In this document: piece by piece, positions 35,484 to 45,852 of the stretch | Numbering within the stretch: the first letter of the stretch is position 1 | How the letters are laid out: each line of letters begins with the position of its first letter | Source: Dillenia suffruticosa | Lineage: Eukaryota; Streptophyta; Magnoliopsida; Dilleniales; Dilleniaceae | Length of the DNA: 64,000 bases | Direction: 5' to 3' | Assembly: GCA_033439265.1 (NCBI GenBank) | Contig: JAVTVX010000010.1 | Location: 6,634,001 to 6,698,000, forward strand | Position numbers and translations under genes: made by a program | The notes under the pieces: generated by a model | What the model was told of the DNA's origin: nothing | Databases searched by the model: none | Seen by the model: only the letters and a program-made list of their open reading frames with translations

Positions 35484-38093
35484 TTATACCCTGATCTTTG
35501 CCTCGAAAAGAGCACAACTATGGGACTTCATGTCATAAGTAACTAAGCCAGGAATCTGCTCAAGGAGAGGTACACCATCATCTGAGAAGAACCCGGGAAA
35601 AGGAAGGGCAGTGTCAACCAAACGAAACCATGCCATGCCAGTAGGAGCCGGAGGTAAAACAACATTTTCTGGACGGTCAGCAGCATTGAAGGCTAGGAAC
35701 AAGTCACCTTTTATTTCAGAAAACTCAGGGTCTGACTCTGCATCTTCTCTCTCAGCTTTTATTGTCATGGCCAAAAATTTGCTAGATGGGTCTTCCCATG
35801 TTGGTTCGGACTGCATACTTCCATGCCAGTCAATACTTTCTTCTTTTAAGAATGCCCTCTTCTGTAAAAGGTCACTTCGTCTCATTCTCAGTGAACCTAA
35901 AAATGAGATAAATTCTGTTGACTGAATACCAAACCCTGTTTTTAGTGCACCCCAGTCGAATGCTTTTCGGTCATCATATGACTGCGAACCTCCAGAAGAT
36001 TGGCCACACTCATCACCCATATTAAGAACAGGAACACCCAGCGAGACATACAAAATGAAGAGGAAATTGCGTATTTGCTTGAGTCGTCTTTCAAGGACAG
36101 AGGATTTATTTGTTGGGCCTTCTTTACCACAGTTCCAACTCAGTTCTGAAGCTAGTTCACTACCACTAAAACTGACCAAGTCCACGAGAGGAAGTCCAAA
36201 GTTCCTAGCAATAAAGTTAAAAGAGAAAGCAGGGCCTCGGCCATCTGAAAAGATATCCCCACTACCACACAGCCGCGTTGCAAGGTCACTTAGAAGACCC
36301 TCACCCCTCAAAAAGTTCCTTACATCAACGCAAAATTTTGTATTCATCTCCGCCCATCTCTTCCAATGAGGGAAACGGACTTCCTTTGAAGCCTTATCAA
36401 GGGGGTCCCAGCAATCTGAAATGATCTTCACCTTTGAGAGGACCGGATCAAAGGCAATAGCTTCAACCAAAGGAGGACGAGACAAGTATTCACCATAAAA
36501 TCCTCTCATGAGAGATGAAGCATCCATGAAACAGAAGCCATCAATGTGAAATTCTATCACCCAATTTTGCAGACTATCCAAAATCATTTGCTGTACAATG
36601 GGGTAATTACAATTCAAAGCATTTCTGGCTTCAAAATCTGGGCCAGTCTTACCATAATAGGATGAGTAATCAATGTCTTGGAAAGCCGCATCATCACCAG
36701 TATAGGTGAATACAACTTCCAGTAGCACCTCAATCCCATTCAAATGCATCTTTTTAACCATCTCTTTCATTGCAGAGATAGTTAAGACAGAGTCATCAGA
36801 AGGCCCATAGATGTTTGACGGGGAAAAGAAGTGCAATGGAAAATAGGGTCCTTTATGCTTATCATATAGCGAAATCGGCTCTAATAAGATTGCATTTACA
36901 CCGAGTTCCTTAAGATGACCTAACTTCTCAGCCACACCATAAAATGTTCCAGCAACATCACCTGGCAGCTTACTGGATTTATCTATCGTAAAGCGCTTCA
37001 CATCTAAGCGGTAAACTATCAATTTCTCTAGAGGTATATAAGGGTGGACATCACCCTTCCAATCAAAGGCAGGTTCCTTACATAATTGTCCAATCTGCTT
37101 CACATTCAAATTTGATACATGCTGCCCATGAAGGGAATTCCCAACAACCAACGCATAGGGATCCAAAAGAACATTCCCGTCAGAAACACTATTTCCTTTC
37201 TCAGGAAGAGCATCCCTCTTGCACCGATAACCATAGCTCACATAAGGCCCACCACCTTCCCATGAGGCATGCCAAATATCACCTGATCGATTGATGTAAG
37301 GGTCTAAACTGATTTCTAGAGCAGGTTTGCTCAAGCTGTCTTCATACAAACACAAAACAACATTTTTAGCATTTTTTGAGAAGAAAGCAAAATTCAAGGA
37401 ACCATCATCCAAAAAGGATAGACCCATTGGAGCAGGATAACCTGACCCAAAACCAACAGGCACAACAAAATTTGTCATCGTATTGGTCCTGATTGCCATG
37501 CCATCGCCCAAAGTGGACTTTAATAGAAAAGAGAGATAAAAGGGTGTTTGATTCAAATCAAATCTCAATTCAAGTCCAGTCCGGCCATCAGATTTCCACA
37601 TGAATGGGACTTCAGAGGCCTCAACATCAGAAGGAACTAAAAATGATGCATCAGATCTATACATAACCCACCTCAAAAACAACTCATTCTGGTTGCCACA
37701 AAGTTGCAAAGAGGAAACTTCAATATACACCACATAGTTCATATTTTTCTTTCCAACAATCACCTTCACATGACCATCTACTTCGGCCCTAAATCGATAG
37801 GTTGAAGCCTTCTCTAACCCTTCAATTTCAACAGTAAATAGATCATCCTTAGTTTGAAATATGGATGCCCAGGATGTTGCAGAAACCTTAGAACAAAGAT
37901 GCCCGTAAGCAGTAATAGCTTTCACATATTGGGAAATTTCCCCACATAAAGATTTTTTTCCCGTACATTGCTTTCCAGTTGCAAATTTTCCATGAAAATG
38001 AGGCATGCTACTCATCAACTTAAATGAATCATAGATGCCACAGTTTAGGCAGGGGGATTGTATACCGAGAGATAAGGAAGGAACCATTGCCAT
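35484..38093 (-). CDS. ISA2: Isoamylase 2, non-catalytic subunit of the ISA1/ISA2 debranching complex
   Basis: A single uninterrupted exon of 869 residues, close to the length I recall for Arabidopsis ISA2 (about 880), which is also intronless in its coding part. The first ~45 residues are Ser/Lys-rich and fit a plastid transit peptide. A family-specific N-terminal region follows, then a CBM48-like module (about 215-345) and a GH13 alpha-amylase barrel (about 355-730). The four conserved GH13 regions are altered. Region I reads EVVFTYT (459-465) in place of DVVYNHT. Region II reads DGFCFMDAS (518-526), with Met523 at the nucleophile site. Region III reads SDCWD in place of AEPWD. Region IV reads SFSGSE in place of a His-Asp pair. 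ISA2 proteins are known to lack these residues and to support ISA1 in trimming amylopectin in the stroma. I therefore read this as a functional, naturally inactive paralogue, not a decayed gene. Start chosen at 38093, the first Met of the long frame. Confidence 0.95.
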   Translation of the reverse strand: MAMVPSLSLGIQSPCLNCGIYDSFKLMSSMPHFHGKFATGKQCTGKKSLCGEISQYVKAITAYGHLCSKVSATSWASIFQTKDDLFTVEIEGLEKASTYRFRAEVDGHVKVIVGKKNMNYVVYIEVSSLQLCGNQNELFLRWVMYRSDASFLVPSDVEASEVPFMWKSDGRTGLELRFDLNQTPFYLSFLLKSTLGDGMAIRTNTMTNFVVPVGFGSGYPAPMGLSFLDDGSLNFAFFSKNAKNVVLCLYEDSLSKPALEISLDPYINRSGDIWHASWEGGGPYVSYGYRCKRDALPEKGNSVSDGNVLLDPYALVVGNSLHGQHVSNLNVKQIGQLCKEPAFDWKGDVHPYIPLEKLIVYRLDVKRFTIDKSSKLPGDVAGTFYGVAEKLGHLKELGVNAILLEPISLYDKHKGPYFPLHFFSPSNIYGPSDDSVLTISAMKEMVKKMHLNGIEVLLEVVFTYTGDDAAFQDIDYSSYYGKTGPDFEARNALNCNYPIVQQMILDSLQNWVIEFHIDGFCFMDASSLMRGFYGEYLSRPPLVEAIAFDPVLSKVKIISDCWDPLDKASKEVRFPHWKRWAEMNTKFCVDVRNFLRGEGLLSDLATRLCGSGDIFSDGRGPAFSFNFIARNFGLPLVDLVSFSGSELASELSWNCGKEGPTNKSSVLERRLKQIRNFLFILYVSLGVPVLNMGDECGQSSGGSQSYDDRKAFDWGALKTGFGIQSTEFISFLGSLRMRRSDLLQKRAFLKEESIDWHGSMQSEPTWEDPSSKFLAMTIKAEREDAESDPEFSEIKGDLFLAFNAADRPENVVLPPAPTGMAWFRLVDTALPFPGFFSDDGVPLLEQIPGLVTYDMKSHSCALFEAKIRV

Positions 38094-38580
38094 AAATTAC
38101 TGCAAATTCGACCCACAGAGCCTTTTCTTGCAACAAGGATGAGAATGATATCCTACAAAATGATTTTCTGTCAAACAGGAATGATGGAATTAATCCAATC
38201 CTTAAAAGATTCAATAAAAGGTTTTAATTGGAGTAAACCCTACATGGTAACCACTTAGTATTAGTATGGAACTAATTTATATAATAAAATTTCAGATCCT
38301 AGTGCCCGATAAGGTCATAGAATCAAAGATTTATGAATTTCGAGTTGATAAAAATTAAAGAATAGAATGGAAACAACGACCCATAAACCCAATCAGAGAA
38401 TGAACGCTGACACTGAAAGCTAAAAACCGCGATACCCATAGAAACAAAGGGAGACCCATTAAACCCATTAAAAAAAACCTAACAATAATACAAAGAGATT
38501 AAAGATACAAGTGTCAAGTACCCTTCCTCGGCTCAGACAGTGTTCCACTTCCAGGTGTTGAGAGATGCAAAATAGGATCA
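38094..38580 (-). promoter_or_regulatory. ISA2 leader, possibly with a 5' UTR intron
   Basis: On the minus strand a donor-like AAGG|GTACTTG lies near 38520 and an acceptor-like TTTTGTAG near 38155, which would give a leader intron of about 360 bases. This is inference from splice-like signals only. Confidence 0.35.
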
Positions 38581-38839
38581 CTCCGTAGGGTTTTTCTCCC
38601 GAATCAGGCAAATTTTGTGGCTCCAAAAAGGGCAGTCCAATGTGGATGCCCGAACGGTGGCTTCAATTGAACTGACAAAAGCGCGTGTGAGGAGGGGAAA
38701 GTGTGAATCTGTTGTTATCCGAAGCATCGACAGGGTTGCCATTTGTTTTTTTTTTTGGTCAAAACAGGGTTGCCATTTTGCCCTTTCCGGAGAGTGGACT
38801 TTCTCGATAATCTTATCGATACCTTTGTTAGTTAAATTA

Positions 38840-39590
38840 CCAAAAAACCCTGATGATTTTGCAAGTTTCCAAATTGTCCTTACAGTTTCAGAATCGACAA
38901 ATTGTGATAAGATGCCATTGTCAAGTTGCCCCTTGCCGTTTACATTTTGTCTCGTGATTTTCTCCGTCATCCCTTCCGTCAAGTTAGAACATCAGATCTA
39001 TCTCTCTCTCTTTCTCTTTGTCTTCATTGTGATCTCCTTAGTTTCTCTCATTCTCTCTTCTTCCCGTGACATCTTTCTCTTACAATTCTTCATCTATCTC
39101 CCTAATTTCTTCAAATTTCCATCAATTTCACTTAATGTCTTCATCTTGTACCTGTGTCCATCTTCAGTTGTTTAAATTCCCATGAATTTTCTCTTAATAC
39201 CAATAGTTCTTGGCGTTGCCAAACAAAAATCAACAAATTAAAACGATGAATTTTACCCGAGTAGACGAGATTGGAAAATTTTGTCAATACTGAGGCACAA
39301 AAAATTTAGGGAAAAAGAGAAAATTGATTCTCTTATTGAAAACACACTACAAAAGAAAACTGGTTCCTCTTCTCTTCCTCTACTTTTCATCTTTTGTGTT
39401 TCATGAAAAAAGGGGTGGCGAGAGAGAGAGAGAGAGAGGGAGAGAGTGTGTGTGTCCCTCACGTGCTAAATTTGTCGGAAGGATTGACAAGGAAAATCAC
39501 AGGGGCAAAATGCTTACGCCAACTTGCCTTGCCAAAAATCTCAACCTTACGGAACAATTTGTAAATTTTGAAATCATTGGTGTAATTTGA
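38840..39590. repeat. Large imperfect inverted repeat upstream of ISA2
   Basis: The reverse complement of 38870-38975 aligns with 39475-39590: GGAAGGGATGACGGAGAAAA against GGAAGGATTGACAAGGAAAA, then further blocks (ACAAAATG, CAACTTG, CAATTTG). Just inside, a CT-rich stretch (39000-39035) faces a GA-rich stretch (39418-39450). This is compatible with a MITE or foldback element, or with two opposite copies of one repeat. No target duplication was found. Confidence 0.45.
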
Positions 39591-40045
39591 ATACTCATCA
39601 AACTACATATATTTTTTTAATTACCCACATCTAAAATTGTAATAAATATTACCGAAAACTAATAATATGCAGCAGAAAATTTACCCATCTTTTGGGATAA
39701 AATTCAAAAGATTCAATTGTTTATTTTTTATGATTGTATTATAGAAAATTATAAAGTAGCCTAATTTGTTCATTTTAGTTGTTTAATTCGCATAATCCGA
39801 TATATTATTGAGCATGAGTCGGATTGACTGGACTTAACCCCTTTAATATTTGTACTTTGCCAAACCCAAGCCCGGACTTCAAGTTTACATGTAAAAACCC
39901 AAGCTTGGCTCTTCAGACTTTTATTTTGTCCAAATTACTATAAAATTCATTTTTCTTTTAATTTAACAAAATACACACACAAACACAATTATTGTTATTG
40001 TTCTCCGTCATTGTTACCTTTACCACTGTTGTCATAATTAAGTTC
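39591..40045. other. AT-rich intergenic DNA
   Basis: No coding sequence or named repeat recognised. Confidence 0.5.
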
Positions 40046-40235
40046 ATGTCATTAACATTTGTTGACATAGGTAAAAATGATATATTCATCCTTTAATCAG
40101 ATCAAAAATTTAATTCTTACTGGATACAGAGAAAATAATATTAGGAGACCTCCTTCTCAAATGAAACCCGACAGTCAGATCAATTCCGGATTAATCAAAA
40201 TAAAACCCAAGATATCGAAACGTATAAATATAACA
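40046..40235 (+). repeat. Second, decayed copy of the SINE at 1484-1695
   Basis: AACATTTGTTGACATAGG matches the head of the first copy (AACATTTGTTGGCGTAAG). The body AGGAGACCTCCTTCTCAAATG and the block CAGTCAGATCA match 1577-1620. Internal promoter boxes are degraded. The ends are approximate. Confidence 0.6.
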
Positions 40236-40769
40236 AAAATAATAATTATTAAGTTTTTGCCGGCCTAAAGTCCTTAAACCCAAATTCAGCTAGAATTTTA
40301 AATTTGTTACTTTTTCATCTAAACCAGCCCTATAGGCTTTATGTTAGCTCAAATCCAATATCTTTAGGCTTGGTTTGGTGGACGTTTCGGTTTCTTTAGA
40401 ATTTTACCCATTGCTAATCAAAAGCCGTAACAAGTACGCCATTGATTCAATACTGTTCGAGTGGTGATGACTAGTCTTTTCAACTTTTATACACAACTGA
40501 ACATTGATACCTATATATATATATATGGATCCCATTGAGTAGCATGGTATAAACCCATGTATATAAATATAATTTTTAAGAAAAAGAATAGTATACGAGC
40601 AAATTTATCGAATAGAACAACACATCGGATGGAATAACAAAATAATCTCTTATTTTGATATTATTCTACAAAAGTTGAAATATTTGCTACAAATTGATGT
40701 TGCATGTTCCTTTTCATTTTACCCAAGAACATACTTTGTTTACCTCAATTTGCTGCTTTCCGAGAAATC

Positions 40770-41290
40770 AATCTTGAAATTAAAATTGTTTGGATTCTAT
40801 TTGGTATGAATAGTATATTTATACCATTTTTATTTATAAAATAATAGTTTATATGAACTTTATGAATAAATCTAAAATAGTTCAAATTCCATTCAACATG
40901 AATAGTAAAATGTGTACGTTTTTTATTTATAATCCCAATAGTAATTATGAATTTTTCGCATGAATTTGAAATGATTTGACTTCGTTTGATAAGAATAGTA
41001 AAGTTTATATGATATTTATTTGTACCATAATAGTTCATACAATTTCTACACTAGTTTGAAATCATTTGGATTTTATTTGTTATGGATACTATTGTTTATT
41101 TTGGTCCATGCTGGTAACACAAATAGCTTGTACGAACGTCGAGTATGAGTTTGAAAAGATTTGAATTTTGTTCAATAGGAACAATAAAGTCCTCAAGATC
41201 CTCATTTGTAAAACAATAGTTAGTAAGAAGTATCCCCACAAGCTAGAAATTTATTTGTTATAAATAATAGAGTTTGTACTATACTTATTT
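40770..41290. repeat. Degenerate ~95-bp tandem repeat
   Basis: A TTGAAAT-ATTTG-ATT-like block recurs near 40774, 40872, 40967, 41057 and 41152. Each is followed by TTTG-TA-GAATAGTA and an AATAGTT-ATA-like block. Spacing is 90-98 bases over about five units, each well diverged. Confidence 0.65.
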
Positions 41291-41938
41291 TGATGAAAGT
41301 TAGATATCAAAGAACAATAAAGAAGTTCTATTGATCAAGAAAACATTACAAAGGGAAGATTTTACCATAACAAACAATTGTCCAAAACATAACAAATTGA
41401 CAGAGGAGAGCACAAGAGAAGAGATTACTTCTTATTGAACAAATAAGGAGATGAGAGTTCTAAAGAGCACACCAACCAACTAGCTAGTATAGACAAGAAC
41501 TAGCTGATAAAGAGAAAACTAACAAGTAGAGCAATGAAACTAGCAATTAAAAAATCTGCTCAAATTACTCTTAGCAAATTGGAACAAGAGAGAAGAGTCA
41601 ATAACTAAAAAACTAGCCACTGAAGATAGTTCCGATGACTAGAAAAACTAGCCATTGGAATGGTCGTTAGAATACCATTCCAACAGCAAGTTCTGGGGAG
41701 CCTTAAGCTCCCCTCCTTTATTCTCAATCTAGCCTCTCCCTTCTCCAAGTTTTGTAAGGAAGAAGAAGCAATCTCTTCTCTTGCATTCTCTCTCTCTCTT
41801 TCTCTCTCTTGTATTTTAGGATAATCCTCCCTTGTAGAGCTTCTTTGAGAAGTTTAATAAAGAAGTCTATTGTTTTCTCATTATTCTTAATCTTTTGATA
41901 TCAAAGTTTCAATAGTCTTCGACATCAAAATTTCAACA
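41291..41938 (-). repeat. Probable solo LTR of a Copia element
   Basis: The plus-strand left end TGATGAAAGTTAGATATC resembles the left end of the LTR at 2101 (TGTTGTATTGATATC). The right end reads ATTTCAACA, so the ends are TG...CA. It contains ACAAGAGAAGAGA and ACTAGCCA-TGG blocks as at 2200-2340, plus a CT microsatellite near 41790-41815. No coding sequence adjoins. Orientation is tentative and no target duplication is visible. Confidence 0.45.
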
Positions 41939-42667
41939 AAGAGTAAAGAAAAGAGCACGAGAGAGGGAGAGGGAGAGGAAGAGAGGAAGAAAGAGGGATA
42001 GAGGAATAGAGAGAGGAGGAGAGAGAGGGAAAGAGATGAACAAGAAGGAGAGAGGGAGGGAGCGAGAAACACATATAGGGATTACGATTGAGATTGAGAT
42101 ATAGCAAGAGAGACGAAGAGATAGAGGAAGAGACAGTAATTCAGTAAGAGAACTAGTGAGGGAGATAGGGATAAAGGCAAAGAGGGAGAGAGAGTGTGTG
42201 TGTGAGAAGTGTATAGAGAGAGCACGAGAGAGAGAGAGAGAGAGCAAAAGCAAAGAGGGAGCGACAAAGAATGGGGAAAGAGCAAAAGAGCATGAGAGAT
42301 AGAATGAAAGCAATACAGAGAGCGAGAGAGAAATAAAGAGAGAACAAAAGCAAGAGAGATAGATAGGGAGACGACGGGAGAGATAAAGAGGGCAAGAGAG
42401 AGAGAGGGTGGGTGAGAGGTAAAGAAAAAAAGAGAGAGAAAGGAGAAGAAAGGGAGCATGAGAGGAGGAGGAGCAGGACGAGGAGGAGAAGAAGAAGAAG
42501 AAGAAGAAGAAGAAAAAGAAGAAGAAGAAGAAGAAGAAGAGGAGGGAGAGATAGAATTAGGGGTGGGGGAGAAAGGTAGAGGGAGTGATCGAGATAAAGA
42601 GAGTAAAAAAGAGAGGAAAAGAGATCAAGAAACAGAGATCGAGAAAGAGAGAGAGAGTGAGGAAAAT

Positions 42668-42711
<44 letters not shown>

Positions 42712-45700
42712 AGATTAAGATATAGAGCATGTGAAAAAAAGCAAGAGAAGAAAGAAGAGAGAGAAACAGCAAGAGAGGCAAAGAGAGAAAGCAAGAGGAG
42801 AAGCAAAGAGAGAAGTGAAGGGAGAAACAAATAAAGAGAGAGCAAGGGAGAGATATAGAAAAGGAGAAAAAGGTCTAGCAATACATATTGAAAGTGTGGG
42901 AGAGGGAGTAAGAGCAATAGGGAACGAGTAAGAGGAAGATGGGGAGATTGAGAGATTGAGAGAGACACAAAGATAGAGAGAGTATGTGAGAGATAGAGAG
43001 GGACAAAGAGGGGTGTGAGACATGGAGAGAGCGACCAAGAGAGAGGTGGAGACAGAGAGAGAGAAGCGAGAGGGAGATAGAGATAGAGAAGGGGTCAGAG
43101 AGAGAAGAGACAGAGAGTGAGAAACACATAGTGAAAGTAAGAGAGATGAGAGAAAGAGGCTCAAAGAGAGAAAAAGAGAAAGAAAACAAGGGATAAAGAG
43201 AAAGAAAAAAGAAAGGGAGAGAGAGATCGAGCAAGAGAAAGAGGAAGAATAGAGAGAGCAAGTGGAAGAGAAAGTAAGAGAGAAAGAAATGAGAGAAAGC
43301 CTGAAGAAGAGAGACGGTAATAGAGAGAGGGAGAGAGGGAGAGAGTGAGTAAGAGGAACAGAGGAAAAGAGATAGGGAGAGACAAGAAGCAAGAGGAAGA
43401 GAGATAGATGGGAGAGAAAAAGAGAAAAATAGATATTGCAAGGGAGAGAGATAAAGCAAGCAAGAGAGGGAGGGTAAGTATGATAGAGACATAAAGAAAG
43501 AGAGAAAACGAGAGGAAAGAGGGAGAGAGAGATAAAGAGAAAGGGTGAGAGTACAAGACAGGGGATAGATAGATAGAAAAAGAGTGCGAGAAAGAGAGAT
43601 AGAGAGATAAAACAAGAGATATAGAGAAGGAACGAGTAAAGAGGGAGAGCAAGAGGAAGAGAGAGATAAAAAGAAAAAGAAAGAGAGGGAGAGAGAACAA
43701 GAGCAAGAGAGAGGAGTGAGAGACATAGATAAGCATATGGAAAGAGAGAGAGAGAGAGAGAGAGAGAGTTTGGAGAGAGACCAAGAGAAGGAGCAAGAGA
43801 GAGTGATTGCACAAGAGAATTGAGGAAGAGAGAGGTAGAGACAAAAAGGGAGATTGACAGTGAGAAATATAGAGAGAGTGAGGGAGAGGGAGATCAAGCA
43901 AAAGAGACAAAGAGAGCGAAAAGGAAAAGAAAGAGTAGGGGCAAAAGCATGAGCGAGCATAAGAGATGGAGTGTAAACGAGAATGATACTAAGAGTGAGA
44001 GAGAAATAAGGGAGAAGGAAAGTGAGAGACAAGAAGAAAGAGAATAGAGGGTGAGTGAAAAGGAGAGAAGAGAGTGAGAGTGAGTAAGTGAGACAAAGAG
44101 ATAGGGAGAGACGGAGAGTGAGGAAGAGAGAGGGGAGAGATAAAATTTGGGCATAGAGAGAAATATGGAGGGAGCAAGTAAGACTAAGAGAGACCAACAG
44201 AGAGAGTGAGAGAGGGAGAGACATTAAGGGAAAGAAAGCGAGAGAGAGACAAAGAAAAAGAGGGAGACAAAAAGCGAGTACGAGAGAGAGGCCAAGGGAG
44301 ATGGAGAGAGAGGTGATAGAGAACATGAGAAGGAGGGAGAGTGAGAAAGGAATAAAGAGAGAGAAAGAGAAAGAGGCAAAAAGAGAGAAAGCTAGGGGAG
44401 AGACAAATAAAGAGAGGGAGGGAGAGAGATGTCGAGCGAGAGAGATAGGGAAGGAGAAAGAGATCTAGCAAAATAGATTGAAAGTATAGGAAGAAAGAGA
44501 GAGAGCGGTAGTAGGAGAGAAAGCAAGAAGGAGAAATTGAGAGAGATTGATATTTAGAGATAGAGAGTTTAATAGACAGATAGACAGACAGACAAACATA
44601 TACCAGAGAATGAGAAAGAAAGGGACACAGAGGGAGCGAACAAGAAAGAGAGGGAGGAAGAAAGAGAGAGCGAGAAGTAGAAAGGAGAGAGATAGAGCAA
44701 GGGAAATAGAGATTATGAAAGGGAGAGAGAGAGAGAGAAAGAGCGAGAGAGAGAGAGAGAGAGAGACAAAAGGAGGGAGTGAGAGAGTGGGAGAGATAGA
44801 ACGATAGAGAACGAAGAGATAGAGAGATATAGAAAGAGAGAAAAAGAGCAAGAGAGAAAGGGAGAGAGAGTAAAAAAAGAGATAGTGTAAGAATGAGAGA
44901 TTGAGAGATCAATACCAAGAGGGAAAGAGGGGGAAAGAGAAAAATAAAAAAGGTGGGAGAAAAAGAGAGAAAAAAAGTAAGAGGAAGAGAGAGAGAGAGA
45001 GAGCAAGAGAACAAGAGAGACATAGAGTAAGAGTGAGAGAGACATGGAGAAAGACACATGGAGAGAGAAAAAGTGAGGATAAATAGAAGGAAAAAGTGAG
45101 GGGGAGAGAGATTGAGCGAGAGAAAGATAGAGACTGAGAGAGAAAGAAAACGAGGATGAGTAAGAGAGAGCGAGAGGGGAGAGAGATAAAAGGAGAGAGA
45201 ATGAGAGGAAGAGAGATGGGAAGAGACAGGGAGTAAAAGGGAGAAAGAAAGATAGGGGAGAAAAAGAGAAAGACAGAGATTATGAGGGAGAGGGGGAGAG
45301 AGAGAGAATAAGTAAAAGAAAGAAGGAGAGATAACGAGTGAGAGAGGGAGAGTGGGATGGAGAGAGATTGCGCGAGGGAGATGGAGAGCAAGGTGAGGGT
45401 GAGAGAGAGAGCGGGAGAATGAGGGAGAGTAAGAAAGAAATAGCGAGGAGAGAGTGAGTGAGAAAGAGTGAGGGCAGAGATGCAAGTAGGGTAGAGACAA
45501 ATAGAGAGGGTGAGGGTGAGAGATGTCGAGCAAGAGAGATAGGGAGCGGGAAAGAGGTCTAGTGAAATAGATTAAATAGGAATAAAGGGCAAGAGCAGTA
45601 AGGGGAGAGAGAGAACAAGAGCGGCAGGGGAAAAAGAGGAGAAAGTGAGAGAGAGAGAGAGAGAGAGCAAAAATGAGAGATTTTTTATACCAAGAGGGAG

Positions 45701-45852
45701 AGAGGAGGAAAGAGAAAGAGAGAGAGAAAGTGAGGGAAAGAGAAAGAAAAAGCGGGAGGGGGAAAGAGAGAGAGAGAATGAGTGAGAGGGACAACGAGAA
45801 AGACTCACGGAGAGAGAGAAAGCGAGGGAGAAGGGGATTAAGCGAGAGAGAG
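41939..45852. repeat. GA-rich purine tract, about 3.9 kb
   Basis: Almost uninterrupted purine on the plus strand: degenerate (GA)n, (GAAG)n and (AGAGAA)n, with a (GAA)n block near 42486-42540. Sparse non-purine landmarks recur, such as GGTCTAGCAA...TTGAAAGT near 42873, its relative AGATCTAGCAAAATAGATTG near 44459, and AGGTCTAGTGAAATAGATT near 45555. The complementary CT-rich strand has open frames of up to 536 codons made mostly of Ser, Leu, Phe and Pro. These are a consequence of the repeat and not genes. Confidence 0.95.

Noticed and set aside
35611-36369. Plus-strand frames of about 100 codons over ISA2
   Set aside because: They are antisense shadows of the ISA2 coding sequence.
38578-39175. 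Overlapping 134- and 186-codon frames on both strands upstream of ISA2
   Set aside because: They lie within the ISA2 leader and inverted-repeat region, show no domain and end in low-complexity CT text.
42458-42718. Glu/Lys/Arg-rich plus-strand frame
   Set aside because: It is a GAA/GAG microsatellite read in frame, not a charged-protein gene.
41933-45808. Long minus-strand open frames (up to 536 codons) rich in Ser, Leu, Phe and Pro
   Set aside because: They are the translation of CT-rich repeat DNA, which lacks stops in several frames at once. They overlap in multiple frames and have no domain and no codon structure.
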